A stretch of DNA of 64,000 nt from Oleisolibacter albus (lineage in GTDB: Bacteria; Pseudomonadota; Alphaproteobacteria; Azospirillales; Azospirillaceae), in contig NZ_QGNJ01000018.1 of the NCBI RefSeq assembly GCF_003336875.1, positions 1 through 64,000 on the forward strand, given 5' to 3'. The translations under genes were made by a program, and so were the position numbers. Position 1 is the stretch's first letter; each line of letters begins with the position of its first letter. Below the pieces are notes generated by a model. That model saw nothing but the letters and a program-made list of their open reading frames with translations. It had not been told where the DNA came from and searched no databases. Of the stretch, positions 7,687 through 15,956 are shown piece after piece.

Positions 7687-8909
7687 CGCCACTGTCCTGC
7701 TCTCCGGACGCCGAAAAGGGCCAGAACGCCCTGGTGCGGATCACCGACCACCTGTTCGCACCGGTGAGGATCCGCGGGGAGCAGCTGGCCGAACTGCTGG
7801 TGCCGTTCGGCCATCCCGCCCATATCCGCCGGCATTCGGCCGCCGTCATCATTTCCCGGGTGCAGCTGGTGGCGGCCCTGTTCGCCGTGCTGGTGCCGCT
7901 GTGGTCGGCCATCGACTGGCTGGTGTTCCCCTGGCCGCAATGGGCGCAGATGAGCCTGATGCGGCTGGGCTCGGGACTGGTGTTCCTGCTGCTGGCCTGG
8001 CCATGGCCCTGGCCGGCCTCACGCCTGCATGCCGATCTGATGCTGCTGGTGCTGCTGCTGGTGCCGCCGCTGTTCTTCCTCGGCTCGCTGTCGATCCTGG
8101 ACGGGCTGCCGCTGACCGGCAGCGCGGCGCTGGTGGCCAAGCTCTATGGACTGCTGCCCAATGTGGTGCTGGCCGGACTGGCCATCTTTCCCCTGACCGC
8201 GCTGGAAGTGCTGTTCTTCTCCATTCCGGCCTTCCTGTTCACCATGATCGGCATCGTGCTGAGCGGCGATCTGCCCTCGCTGATGGAGCACGGGCCGATG
8301 CTGTGGCTGATGGTGCTGGTGATGGGGTCGGCCATGTTCTCGGGCATGAGCCAGCTGCATTACATGGCGGCCCTGGTCAACCGGGCCATGATCGACCCGC
8401 TGACCGGGCTTTATTCCCGGCGCTCCGGCGGCGAGACGCTGGACCTGTTCTTCCGCCTGTCGACCCAGCAGGACATGCCGCTGGCCGTGGCCTTCATCGA
8501 TATCGACCATTTCAAGTCGATCAATGACGGGTTCGGGCATGATGTGGGGGACCGCACGCTGAAGATGGTCGCCGACAATCTCCGCCTGGGTCTGCGCGGC
8601 GGCGATATCCTGATCCGCTGGGGCGGCGAGGAATTCCTGGCCATCCTCAACAACACCGATGTGGAGGGGGCGCGGGCGGTGATCCAGCGCCTGCGCGAGC
8701 TGGGCCTTGGCAACCGCCCGGACGGACGCCCCATCACCGTTTCCATCGGCATCGCCGAACGCGGCTGCGACGGGGTGCGGGACTGGCCGGATCTGGTGGA
8801 ACTGGCCGACAGCCGCATGTACGAGGCCAAGCGCCAGGGGCGGAACCGGGCCGTTCTGCCCGGCATGGACGGCTGCATCCCCTTCCGTCTGCGGGCGGCG
8901 CAGTCCTGA
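7683..8909 (+). CDS. Membrane diguanylate cyclase (GGDEF domain)
   Basis: This 408-residue protein makes cyclic di-GMP from two GTP. About six hydrophobic helices span residues 55-225, forming an unassigned N-terminal membrane sensor. The GGDEF domain follows from about 235: DPLTGLYSRR, FIDIDHFKSINDGFGHDVGD and the catalytic GGEEF at 314-318. An RGGD motif exactly five residues before it is the product-inhibition I-site. Both activity and feedback control should therefore be intact. I start it at the ATG at 7683, which overlaps a short leader ORF; an upstream in-frame start at 7608 exists but has no ribosome site. There is no EAL domain. Confidence 0.9.
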   Translation: MTPLSCSPDAEKGQNALVRITDHLFAPVRIRGEQLAELLVPFGHPAHIRRHSAAVIISRVQLVAALFAVLVPLWSAIDWLVFPWPQWAQMSLMRLGSGLVFLLLAWPWPWPASRLHADLMLLVLLLVPPLFFLGSLSILDGLPLTGSAALVAKLYGLLPNVVLAGLAIFPLTALEVLFFSIPAFLFTMIGIVLSGDLPSLMEHGPMLWLMVLVMGSAMFSGMSQLHYMAALVNRAMIDPLTGLYSRRSGGETLDLFFRLSTQQDMPLAVAFIDIDHFKSINDGFGHDVGDRTLKMVADNLRLGLRGGDILIRWGGEEFLAILNNTDVEGARAVIQRLRELGLGNRPDGRPITVSIGIAERGCDGVRDWPDLVELADSRMYEAKRQGRNRAVLPGMDGCIPFRLRAAQS

Positions 8910-8991
8910 TCCGCGCCGGCGCTTCGGGCTGGCACCGTGGCGCGGCCTGTGGCTACCCTTGGCCCCCCCTTGTGTCTGTATGTGGCCGGCC

Positions 8992-9990
8992 ATGAAGGAT
9001 TTCCTGCGTTCCGTCATCGATCCGTTCCTGGTGATGCTGCTGGCGACCGTCGGCCTTGCCGCCCTGCTGCCGGTGCAGGGGCCGGCCGCCGCCTGGGTGG
9101 ACCGGCTGACCGACATCGCCATCGTCCTGCTGTTCTTCCTGCATGGCGCCAAACTGTCACGTGAGGCCATCTGGGCCGGCATCGGCCATTGGCGCCTGCA
9201 CCTGATGGTGCTGGCCTTCACCTTCCTGGTCTTCCCGCTGATGGGGTTGGGCGTGACGCTGCTGCCGCCGGCGCTGGTGTCCCCCACCATCGCCGCCGGT
9301 CTCCTCTATCTCTGCCTGCTGCCGTCGACGGTGCAGAGTTCGATCGCCTTCACCTCGGTCGCCGGCGGCAATGTCCCCGCCGCCATCTGCAGCGCATCGG
9401 CCTCGAACCTGCTGGGCATCGTGCTGACCCCGGTCCTGGTCGGGCTGCTGATGCATCCGGAATCCACCGGCAACAGCGGCATCTCCCTGGATGCCATCGA
9501 ATCCATCATGCTGCAGCTGCTGGTGCCCTTCGTCGCCGGGCACCTGATGCGGCCCTGGATCGGCCCGTTCCTGCAGCGCAACAAGCAGTGGATGACCTAC
9601 ACCGACCGCAGCTCGATCCTGCTGGTCGTCTATGGCGCCTTCAGCGCCGCCGTGGTCGAGGGGCTGTGGCACAAGGTGGCCCCGTCCGACCTGCTGGTGA
9701 TCGCCGGGCTGTCGGCGCTGCTGCTGGGCGCCGCCCTGTCCCTGGCCACCCTGGCCGGGCATCTGCTGGGGTTCGAGCGGGCCGACCGCATCGCCCTGCT
9801 GTTCTGCGGCTCGAAGAAGAGCCTGGTGTCCGGCGTGCCGATCGCCAGCGTGCTGTTCCCCGCCCCGCAGATCGGCGCCCTGATCCTGCCGCTGATGATC
9901 TTCCACCAGTTGCAGCTGATCGTCTGCACCTGGCTGGCGGCCCGATACCGGCAAGCGGGAGAGCGCACGGCCACGGCCGCGGCCGACTGA
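8992..9990 (+). CDS. Bile acid:sodium symporter (SBF/YfeH)-family transporter
   Basis: This 332-residue protein has about ten hydrophobic helices and the SBF-like hallmarks: MKDFLRSVIDPFLVMLL at the start, FFLHGAKLS, LLPSTVQSSIAFTSVAGGNV and LLFCGSKKSLVSGVPIA. These match the YfeH branch (SBF_like), whose substrates are mostly unknown; transport of organic anions with sodium is the family role. An in-frame ATG four codons upstream (8980) is an alternative start, and neither has a good Shine-Dalgarno site. It is 82 bp downstream of the diguanylate cyclase and converges with the 163-residue protein gene across a strong hairpin. Confidence 0.82.
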   Translation: MKDFLRSVIDPFLVMLLATVGLAALLPVQGPAAAWVDRLTDIAIVLLFFLHGAKLSREAIWAGIGHWRLHLMVLAFTFLVFPLMGLGVTLLPPALVSPTIAAGLLYLCLLPSTVQSSIAFTSVAGGNVPAAICSASASNLLGIVLTPVLVGLLMHPESTGNSGISLDAIESIMLQLLVPFVAGHLMRPWIGPFLQRNKQWMTYTDRSSILLVVYGAFSAAVVEGLWHKVAPSDLLVIAGLSALLLGAALSLATLAGHLLGFERADRIALLFCGSKKSLVSGVPIASVLFPAPQIGALILPLMIFHQLQLIVCTWLAARYRQAGERTATAAAD

Positions 9991-10005
9991 GGCCGCGCCC
10001 GGGTG

Positions 10006-10034
10006 TCGCGCCCGGGTGTCGCTGCCGGGCGCGA
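10006..10034. terminator. Hairpin between convergent genes
   Basis: TCGCGCCCGG (10006-10015) pairs perfectly with CCGGGCGCGA (10025-10034) around a 9-nt loop, 15 nt after the transporter stop and 4 nt before the stop of the opposing gene. It is probably a bidirectional terminator without a T-tract. Confidence 0.6.
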
Positions 10035-10038
10035 GCCG

Positions 10039-10530
10039 TCAGCGGCCGGGTGGTTCCGGGCAGCGGGGGATGGTGGCGGGCCGGGCCACCAGGGCCTTGC
10101 CGCGCAGGCTGTCATAGGGATAGCCGCCGGGATAGGCGATGCCGCGGCGCAGATCGAAACCGTACAGCTTGCCCAACTCGATCAGGGCCCCGGCATGCTC
10201 GACATAGGGATCATGGTTGGCATAGGCGACGAACAGGATCTCGCCCGGCTCCATCCCCCGCGGCAACCGCCCGGACACCAGCCGCTCCCCCTGGGGACCG
10301 CGCAGGCTGAAGAACAGGGCGCGGCGGCGACGGACATAAAGCTCTTCCGCATGCATCGTGCGAAAGTCGCGGTGGGTCTGCTCCCGGTACTGGCGGACCA
10401 GACGCCCGCTCTCCTGCATGTAATCCAGGCCGGTCGAGTTGGCCATGACCAACCCCTCTTCGCTGGCCTCCTCCTGGCTGTCGAGGAGGTACCAGGTCTT
10501 GCCATCATCCAATGACAGGACATCCTGCAT
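10039..10530 (-). CDS. Uncharacterised 163-residue protein downstream of the quorum-sensing genes
   Basis: Starts at an ATG with GGAG 7 nt upstream; earlier in-frame starts reach into intergenic sequence. I recognise no family. The protein is soluble and mixed-charge, with an acidic N-terminus (DVLSLDDGKTWYLLDSQEEA), a basic YVRRRRALFFSLRG segment, and a FVAYANHDPYVEHAGALIELGKLYGFDLRRG region. It shows no signal peptide, membrane helix or metal motif. It has the same direction as, and lies 372 bp beyond, the CqsR/LqsR-like regulator gene. It could belong to the same regulon, but the gap and a palindrome in it suggest its own promoter. Confidence 0.7.
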   Translation of the reverse strand: MQDVLSLDDGKTWYLLDSQEEASEEGLVMANSTGLDYMQESGRLVRQYREQTHRDFRTMHAEELYVRRRRALFFSLRGPQGERLVSGRLPRGMEPGEILFVAYANHDPYVEHAGALIELGKLYGFDLRRGIAYPGGYPYDSLRGKALVARPATIPRCPEPPGR

Positions 10531-10902
10531 CTGAGACTCCGTCGGGGCGGCAGCCGGCGGAATGCCGGACTTGGCCGCGCTCACCCGGCCGTCAGCATGG
10601 GAGCAGAGCGTTAACAGGCGTTGAAGGTCCTGCCGTGTCCACAGCCGGACCGGGCCTGCGCCCGGAGGATTGACACAGGCGGCTGGTATGGTCGTATTTC
10701 CCATATATTTCAGTCATATAGACTGAAAGTCCGGCTCTTGCGCCTGCCCTGGCCGGACGCGATGGGCGTCCCCACGACCGCAGGGGGAGTGCAGGACTAT
10801 GCGGAAGATCCTGAACACCGCCGTGGCGCTGCTCGGCACCATGAGACTGCCGTCACGGCTGCCGACGCCGCACCGGGCCTGTTCCGCCCGGCCGGCGGCG
10901 CG
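10531..10902. other. Intergenic region with a 21-bp palindrome
   Basis: No gene is supported here. A plus-strand 36-codon frame at 10799-10909 overlaps the end of the response-regulator gene and was rejected. The A/T-rich core at about 10690-10730 contains a perfect palindrome and is the likely promoter area of the 163-residue protein gene. Confidence 0.55.
10708..10728. promoter_or_regulatory. Perfect inverted repeat TTTCAGTC-ATATA-GACTGAAA
   Basis: Eight-bp arms flank a 5-bp A/T spacer, giving a 21-bp palindrome about 180 bp upstream of the 163-residue protein gene. The A/T-rich centre and low stem stability argue for a protein operator rather than a terminator. The proximity of a quorum-sensing response regulator makes it a candidate target, by inference only. 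Confidence 0.45.
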
Positions 10903-11871
10903 TCAGTGATGGCGATGGAACCGCCCGGCCGGCACACGCTTCAGCCCCTCCAGCAACAGGGCGGGCGCGGGAATGAAGCTGCAGTTCCAGCCGCTGGTCA
11001 GCCGCTCGCAGGGCAGGATCTCCCGCTGGACGAACTCGCCGAGGCGGGATTCGAACAACTCGAAGGGCTGGATGCCGTGGGAGAGCGGCTCATCGGGACG
11101 GTCCGGCCAGGAGCCAGCCTCGAACAGCCCTTCGACCTCTTCCAGCGATTGCACCAGCAGCAGCCAGCCATCGCCGTCCCGGTCGAAGCAGAGCAGGCCG
11201 GAGGGACGGTGCAGCAGATAATGCTCGATCACCCGGTGCTGCCGGAACAGGCCCCGGGCATAGTCGGCGAAGCAGGGATCACACAGGAAGGATTCGGACG
11301 TGAAGAAGGGGATCAGCGGTTCGGTCACCCGCTGGAAATAATCGGCCGGCGCATTGGTGATCACGTCGTGCAGGCGCAGCCGGATATCGGGATCGTGCTT
11401 CTGCAGGAACAGGTCGATCAGCCCGTCATTGAAGGCGGCGACCGCGATGCGCTCATCCGCCTTCCCGGTCAGCAGGATACGCTTGGCCTTCGATGGATGC
11501 AGCGCGCGGAAGAAGCTGACACCGTCCATCCCCGGCATGTCGTAATCGGCGATCACGGCACAGACGTCGAGCTGCCGCGCCGGATTGCGGGCGACCTGGA
11601 CGATCTGCGAACAGCGCAAGCGGACGCCCCGGTCCGTCCAGTCCCCCGGCAGATCGGCCAGATCGGTGGCATCCAGCGGCGCGATCAACCTGCCGGCCCG
11701 CCGGCTGCCGTCGCGGTCCCGCAGCGCCTCCAGAGCCGTCGCCGGATGCTCGAAGGCCTCACAGCGCACGCCCCGTCCCAGCGAAAAGGCCAGACTTTCG
11801 AGAAAATGCGGGTCATCGTCCACGGTGGCGACCGTGGTCGGGTAGCTGTAGGGCGGGAGATGAAAGGTCAT
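10903..11871 (-). CDS. Response regulator of the CqsS/LqsS-type kinase, with insertion and novel C-terminus
   Basis: This 322-residue protein has a receiver domain with the acidic pair DDD (18-20), phosphoacceptor Asp109 in ADYDMPGMDG, Thr135 and Lys158. About 50 extra residues (roughly 52-100) interrupt the domain between its first helix and the strand carrying Asp109. After residue 165 comes a domain of about 155 residues that I do not recognise: no HTH, GGDEF, EAL or HD motif. It lies 18 bp after the sensor kinase in the same operon, so it is very probably its phosphorylation partner. The genetic position matches Legionella LqsR, but homology of the output domain cannot be judged. The start codon lacks a clear ribosome site, suggesting coupling. 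Confidence 0.82.
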   Translation of the reverse strand: MTFHLPPYSYPTTVATVDDDPHFLESLAFSLGRGVRCEAFEHPATALEALRDRDGSRRAGRLIAPLDATDLADLPGDWTDRGVRLRCSQIVQVARNPARQLDVCAVIADYDMPGMDGVSFFRALHPSKAKRILLTGKADERIAVAAFNDGLIDLFLQKHDPDIRLRLHDVITNAPADYFQRVTEPLIPFFTSESFLCDPCFADYARGLFRQHRVIEHYLLHRPSGLLCFDRDGDGWLLLVQSLEEVEGLFEAGSWPDRPDEPLSHGIQPFELFESRLGEFVQREILPCERLTSGWNCSFIPAPALLLEGLKRVPAGRFHRHH

Positions 11872-11889
11872 GATGCAAAATGCTTGATA

Positions 11890-13209
11890 TCAATCCGGCA
11901 GCGCCGGAAAGCGTATCGTAAATTGTGTGAATGTTCCAGATCTCGACGTCACGGTAATTCTGCCCCCCATATCTTCGACAGCCTTCTTGCAGAAGGACAG
12001 GCCCAGCCCCACACCCTTGCTGCCCGCCCACATGGTGGTGAAGGGTTGGAACAGGTCGCGCAGCCGGTGCGCCGGAATCCCCAAACCGGTGTCATGGACG
12101 ATCAGACGGCTTTCCAGCCGCCCCCGCTCCAGCCGGATGCTGATCTCGCCGTGACGGGCCTCGGCAACGGCCCGCAAGGCATTGCGCAGCAGATTATGAA
12201 TCACCTGGGTCAGCAGGATCGGCGCGGCCCGAACCGCGAAGTCCTGACGGACATCCACGCTCACCTTGGCCCGTTCCAGGCCACGGAACGGGAAACGGTC
12301 GAGGGCAGCAGCCACCAGATCGGCCATGCGCAGATCCTCGAAGATTTCAGCCGGCCGCGGGCCGGCCAGATTGGCCAGCATGAGGTTCAGCGCCGTCTCG
12401 GCGTAGAGGCTGTGGGATTCGATGCGGCGGAAGGCGGCGGCCAGTGCCTCCCCCTCCGCCCGCATCGCCGCGGTCAGGGCGGGATCGTCCCGCAGCAGGC
12501 CGTCCAGCCGCTCCCCCCCGCCACCGGCATCCAGGCGAATGCCGAGCAGCGGCGTGCGCATCTCGTGGGCGATGGTGCCGCCGACGGCGCGGGCGGCACG
12601 AATCCGGTCCTCGGCCCGGTTCAGCGCCTCGGCATAGTTGAAGATCCCGCCGGCGGAGAGGGCGAAGAGGTAGATCGGCCAGGCGTCGAGGAAGGCGTCC
12701 GGCACCGGCAGCGAACTGGTCAGCAGATAGACACCAAGACCGAAGCCCATGCCGGCAACGACGGACAGGATGAAGTACAGTGCGTCGAGGATCAGCGCCA
12801 AGTAGAGGAACGACGCGATCAACGACGTCTGCCAGACCATGTTGGCGCCGTTCATCAGCGACATGAACGTGAAGAACCCCGGCAGGGCCAGGGTGCAGAA
12901 GACGAAGCCATAGGTCGGCATCAGCGCCTTGAGACGCGGCGGCAGCCACCGCTCGATGATGAACGGAATGGCGGCGGCGGCGCCCAGCAGACGCAGCGTC
13001 AGATTCTCGTAGGGCTGCGGGTAAAACTGTGTCCACACAACCCAATAGGCAGGAAAACCGAACAGGCCAATGATCCCCAGAAGCTGCAACTTGGTCTGGA
13101 CATAGGCGTATTGCGCGCTGCGCTGGTATGCCGCCCGCCGCCGGAGCAGCCGCGATGAACCCTTCGTTTCAACGCGGCTTTCGTCCGTGTCTTTCAGTCG
13201 GTGAAGCAT
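11890..13209 (-). CDS. CqsS/LqsS-type alpha-hydroxyketone sensor histidine kinase
   Basis: This 439-residue kinase has six hydrophobic helices (about residues 42-190). A HisKA box follows with GGTIAHEMRTPLLGI (His215), then an HATPase domain with N-box HNLLRNALRA, G1 VHDTGLGIP and G2 GVGLGLSF. The six-TM input followed directly by HisKA is the CqsS/LqsS layout. Unlike Vibrio CqsS it lacks a C-terminal receiver, resembling Legionella LqsS. It is divergent from the autoinducer synthase by 61 bp, with AGGAAG before its ATG. It should sense the ketone made by the neighbour and pass phosphate to the downstream regulator; ligand and output are inferred. Confidence 0.88.
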   Translation of the reverse strand: MLHRLKDTDESRVETKGSSRLLRRRAAYQRSAQYAYVQTKLQLLGIIGLFGFPAYWVVWTQFYPQPYENLTLRLLGAAAAIPFIIERWLPPRLKALMPTYGFVFCTLALPGFFTFMSLMNGANMVWQTSLIASFLYLALILDALYFILSVVAGMGFGLGVYLLTSSLPVPDAFLDAWPIYLFALSAGGIFNYAEALNRAEDRIRAARAVGGTIAHEMRTPLLGIRLDAGGGGERLDGLLRDDPALTAAMRAEGEALAAAFRRIESHSLYAETALNLMLANLAGPRPAEIFEDLRMADLVAAALDRFPFRGLERAKVSVDVRQDFAVRAAPILLTQVIHNLLRNALRAVAEARHGEISIRLERGRLESRLIVHDTGLGIPAHRLRDLFQPFTTMWAGSKGVGLGLSFCKKAVEDMGGRITVTSRSGTFTQFTIRFPALPD

Positions 13210-13216
13210 AGACTTC

Positions 13217-13249
13217 CTAACGCGGCAGTTAGTGAGAGCGCCCGCTCTC
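13217..13249. promoter_or_regulatory. Two inverted repeats in the synthase/kinase divergent promoter
   Basis: CTAAC-N6-GTTAG (13217-13232) is followed at once by GAGAGCG-CC-CGCTCTC (13234-13249). Both sit in the 61-bp gap shared by the synthase and kinase genes, so a factor bound here could control both directions. The binding protein is unknown. Confidence 0.45.
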
Positions 13250-13270
13250 CCCGCAAAACGGGAGTCTATC

Positions 13271-14536
13271 ATGGATTGTTTGCATTCTTCAGTGTCCACC
13301 AGCCGCCGTCCGCTGCTCCAGGTGCCGGTCGATCCGCCCATCCTGGCCGAGCATATCAGGCGCGCCTATGCCAACCGTGAAAATCTGCATCGGCTGGATC
13401 ATCTGCTGAACGGCAGCGTCCCAGGGCCGGACAGCATCCAGATGCGGACCAACGACTATCTGGGCCTGGCCGCGCATCCCCGCATCATCGGGGCCGAGAT
13501 CGAGGCGCTGGAGGAAGGCGGGCACGGCGACAGCCTGTCCCGCATCTTCGCCCACCGGCGGGAGGACCGGCACCGGGCCTTCGAGCGCCGGCTGGCCAAC
13601 CTGATGGGCGCGGAGGATTCCGTGCTCTGCAACTCCGGCTACTGCGCCAATGTCGGGCTGATCCAGGCCATCGCCGGCCCCGGATCGGTGGTGCATATCG
13701 ACATGCTGGCCCATGCCTCGCTGTGGGAGGGCATCAAGAGTGCCGGCGCCACCGCCCGCGCCTTCCGGCACAACGACCCGGCCCATCTGGAACGCCAGAT
13801 CCAGACCTACGGGCCGGGCGTCATCGCCATCGACGCCCTGTACAGCACCTCCGGCCACAAGGCGCCGCTGGCCGCGTTCGTGGAGGTGGCCGAGCGGCAC
13901 GGCTGCGTGCTGGTGGTGGATGAAACCCACTCCTTCGGCGCCCATGGCACCGACGGAGCCGGGCTGGTGGACGCGGCGGGCCTGACCGGGCGCGTGCATT
14001 TCCGCACGCTCGGCCTGTCCAAGGCCGTGTCCAGCCGTGGCGGCGCCATCGTCTGCTCGGCCCGCAACGCCGATTTCTACCGGTACGAGGCCATGCCGAT
14101 GATCTTCAGCACCACGGTGCTGGCCCACGAGGTGGCGGGATTCGAGGCGGCGCTGGATATCATCCGCGACGAGCCCTGGCGGCGGCAGCGGCTGCATGCC
14201 AACCACACCCGGCTGCGCGACGGGCTGGACGCCATCGGCTACAATGTGGACATCAGCGACAGCCAGATCATCGGCCTGGAGGCCGGCAGCGACGACGCCA
14301 TCATCGCCTTCCGCGACGCGGTGGAGCGGCATGGCATCTTCGGGTCGGTCTTCTGTGCCCCGGCCACGCCGAAGAACCGCGCCATCCTGCGGTTCACCGT
14401 CCATTGCAACCTGAGCGAGGCCGACATCGCCACGGTGCTGGCGGCGCTGGACTCCGTCTGGTTCGAGGTCGGGGCCGGAGACTGGACCTCCTCACGCCGC
14501 CGCCGCGGCCGCACGACCCTGTCCCTGGCCGCCTGA
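13271..14536 (+). CDS. cqsA: Alpha-hydroxyketone autoinducer synthase (CqsA/LqsA type)
   Basis: This 421-residue PLP enzyme of the alpha-oxoamine synthase family would condense an acyl-CoA with an amino-acid-derived substrate to form a hydroxyketone signal. Visible features: RTNDYLGLAAHPRI near residue 60, NSGYCANVGLIQ, DETHSFGAHG and the PLP lysine in LGLSKAVSSRGG (Lys251). Family relatives (KBL, BioF, HemA) look similar, but the quorum kinase 61 bp away and the SRIFAHRREDRHRAFE segment favour CqsA/LqsA. GGGAG precedes the chosen ATG. The C-terminal tail (TSSRRRRGRTTLSLAA) is basic. A strong hairpin follows the stop. Confidence 0.87.
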   Translation: MDCLHSSVSTSRRPLLQVPVDPPILAEHIRRAYANRENLHRLDHLLNGSVPGPDSIQMRTNDYLGLAAHPRIIGAEIEALEEGGHGDSLSRIFAHRREDRHRAFERRLANLMGAEDSVLCNSGYCANVGLIQAIAGPGSVVHIDMLAHASLWEGIKSAGATARAFRHNDPAHLERQIQTYGPGVIAIDALYSTSGHKAPLAAFVEVAERHGCVLVVDETHSFGAHGTDGAGLVDAAGLTGRVHFRTLGLSKAVSSRGGAIVCSARNADFYRYEAMPMIFSTTVLAHEVAGFEAALDIIRDEPWRRQRLHANHTRLRDGLDAIGYNVDISDSQIIGLEAGSDDAIIAFRDAVERHGIFGSVFCAPATPKNRAILRFTVHCNLSEADIATVLAALDSVWFEVGAGDWTSSRRRRGRTTLSLAA

Positions 14537-14547
14537 GGCCGGGCAAC

Positions 14548-14574
14548 GGAGGAGGAGCGGCCGGCTCCTCCTCC
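14548..14574 (+). terminator. 11-bp stem hairpin after the autoinducer synthase
   Basis: GGAGGAGGAGC (14548-14558) pairs perfectly with GCTCCTCCTCC (14564-14574), starting 11 nt after the stop. It has a short loop and no T-tract, and is a likely terminator between convergent genes. Confidence 0.6.
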
Positions 14575-14627
14575 CGACACAGCGGGGACCAAGACCCGCA
14601 GCCGGGGCCCACCGCGCGACAGGTGGG

Positions 14628-14987
14628 TCAACGGGACCAGCCGCCGGGACGATGATGCCAATGATCGTCCCGTCCGGCCTCGCGCCAAGCCTCGCGCCAG
14701 GCCTCGCGCAGGTCGCGCCTGGCCTCCCGCACATCCCGCCATTCCTCGCGGATGCGGCGCTCGGCGCGGGCGGCGCCGTGATAATCGCCAGACCAGAGGG
14801 CACGGTCGCGCTAGGCATAGGCGCGACCGAGCTCCGCCCGCTGACGTTGCAGGTCGTGATACTCACGGGCGATGCGGCGTTGATCGTGCCGGTCATCGTC
14901 GCGGTCACGGGCGGATGCCGGCACGGCGGCCGCCAGGGCCACCGCGGCAACGGCAATAGTCGACAGAAGTCCGGTCCAGCGGCGCAT
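14628..14987 (-). pseudogene. Small secreted Arg-rich protein interrupted by an in-frame TAG
   Basis: An ATG with GGAGGA five nt upstream opens a frame with a clear signal peptide (hydrophobic residues 5-25, ending VPASA-R). A charged Arg/Asp/His-rich helix follows. After 58 residues the frame meets TAG at 14811-14813, but the same frame continues for 60 more codons of matching composition (RAERRIREEWRDVREARRDL, then REAWREAWREAG) to a TGA at 14628. The two halves read as one periplasmic charged-helix protein of about 119 residues. Either it is a nonsense-mutated pseudogene, or the 58-residue product is functional, or the amber codon is read through. The family is not recognised beyond small alphaproteobacterial secreted proteins. 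Confidence 0.65.
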
Positions 14988-15116
14988 GGGATCCTCCACC
15001 CTGGAAACGGGCCGGCGACGAAACCGGAACCGGCCCAGGAGCAAACCCTGCCCCCGCAATCCGGCAGCCTGTCGCCGCGATCGAGGCACCGTGATGACCG
15101 GTTTGCGGACGCCCGT

Positions 15117-15956
15117 CTAAATCATCGGGAGATAGCGGGGCCTGGGGCCGCGCGGGAAGGCGGCATCGATGCGGGCCAGCTCGTCCGCGGACAGCACCAG
15201 CGATCCGGCCGCGGCATTGTCGGCGGCATGCCCGGCCCGGCCGGTCTTGGGAATGGCGAAGACCGCGGGTGTCCGGGTCAGGGCCGCCAGGGCCACCTGG
15301 CGCGGGCTGACGCCGTGGGCGGCGGCGATCCCGGCCAGCACCCGGCCGCCAGCACTGCCGGCATCGGGGAAATCGCCGCTGCCGAAGGGGCTGTAGGCGA
15401 CGACGGCCACGCCGTGGCGCTGGCACCACGGGATGACGGCATGCTCGATTGCCCGCTCCTGCAGATGATACAGCACCTGGTTGCAGGCGATGCGGCCCGG
15501 CCCGGCGAGGGACAGCGCCTCGGCCAGGTCGCCCTCGTCGAAGTTGCTGACGCCCCAGGACAGGATCTTGCCCTGTGTCCGCAGATCCTCCAAGGCGGCG
15601 ATGGTCTCCGCCAGCGGATAGGCGCCGCGCCAGTGCAGCAGGTAACAATCCAGCCGGTCGGTGCGCAGCCGGGCCAGGGAGCGCTCGCAGGCGGCCATGG
15701 TGCCGCGGCGCGAGGCATTGGTGGGCAGGACCTTGGACACCAGGAACACCTCGTCCCGGCGGCCGGCGATGGCCTCGGCCACCAGCGGCTCGGCCTCGCC
15801 ATACATCTCGGCCGTGTCGATGTGGGTCATGCCGCAGTCCAGGCCCTTGCGCAGGGCGGCGACCGCCGCCGCCCGGTCATCCTCATCCAGATGCCAGGTG
15901 CCCTGGCCGATGACGGGAACGGCACGGCCGGTCGGACCGAAGGGAGCATGGCGCAT
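15117..15956 (-). CDS. Aldo/keto reductase
   Basis: This 279-residue NADPH-dependent reductase of the single-domain AKR family is likely cytoplasmic. The catalytic set is visible: Asp and Tyr in HIDTAEMYG, Lys in VSKVLP and His in LLHWRG. The cofactor-end motifs GVSNF and AIPKTGRAGHAADNA are also present. The length suits the COG0656-type bacterial enzymes that reduce aldehydes or ketoacids such as methylglyoxal or diketogluconate; the substrate is unknown. I start it at the ATG at 15956. It is divergent from the GAF-PAS kinase gene by 237 bp, in which I see no strong regulatory element. Confidence 0.9.
   Translation of the reverse strand: MRHAPFGPTGRAVPVIGQGTWHLDEDDRAAAVAALRKGLDCGMTHIDTAEMYGEAEPLVAEAIAGRRDEVFLVSKVLPTNASRRGTMAACERSLARLRTDRLDCYLLHWRGAYPLAETIAALEDLRTQGKILSWGVSNFDEGDLAEALSLAGPGRIACNQVLYHLQERAIEHAVIPWCQRHGVAVVAYSPFGSGDFPDAGSAGGRVLAGIAAAHGVSPRQVALAALTRTPAVFAIPKTGRAGHAADNAAAGSLVLSADELARIDAAFPRGPRPRYLPMI

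Noticed and set aside
10799-10909. Plus-strand 36-codon frame beginning MRKILNTAVALLG with a signal-peptide-like start.
   Set aside because: It overlaps the end of the response-regulator gene, its ribosome site is poorly spaced, and the sequence after residue 15 is Arg/Pro-rich noise typical of GC-rich non-coding frames.
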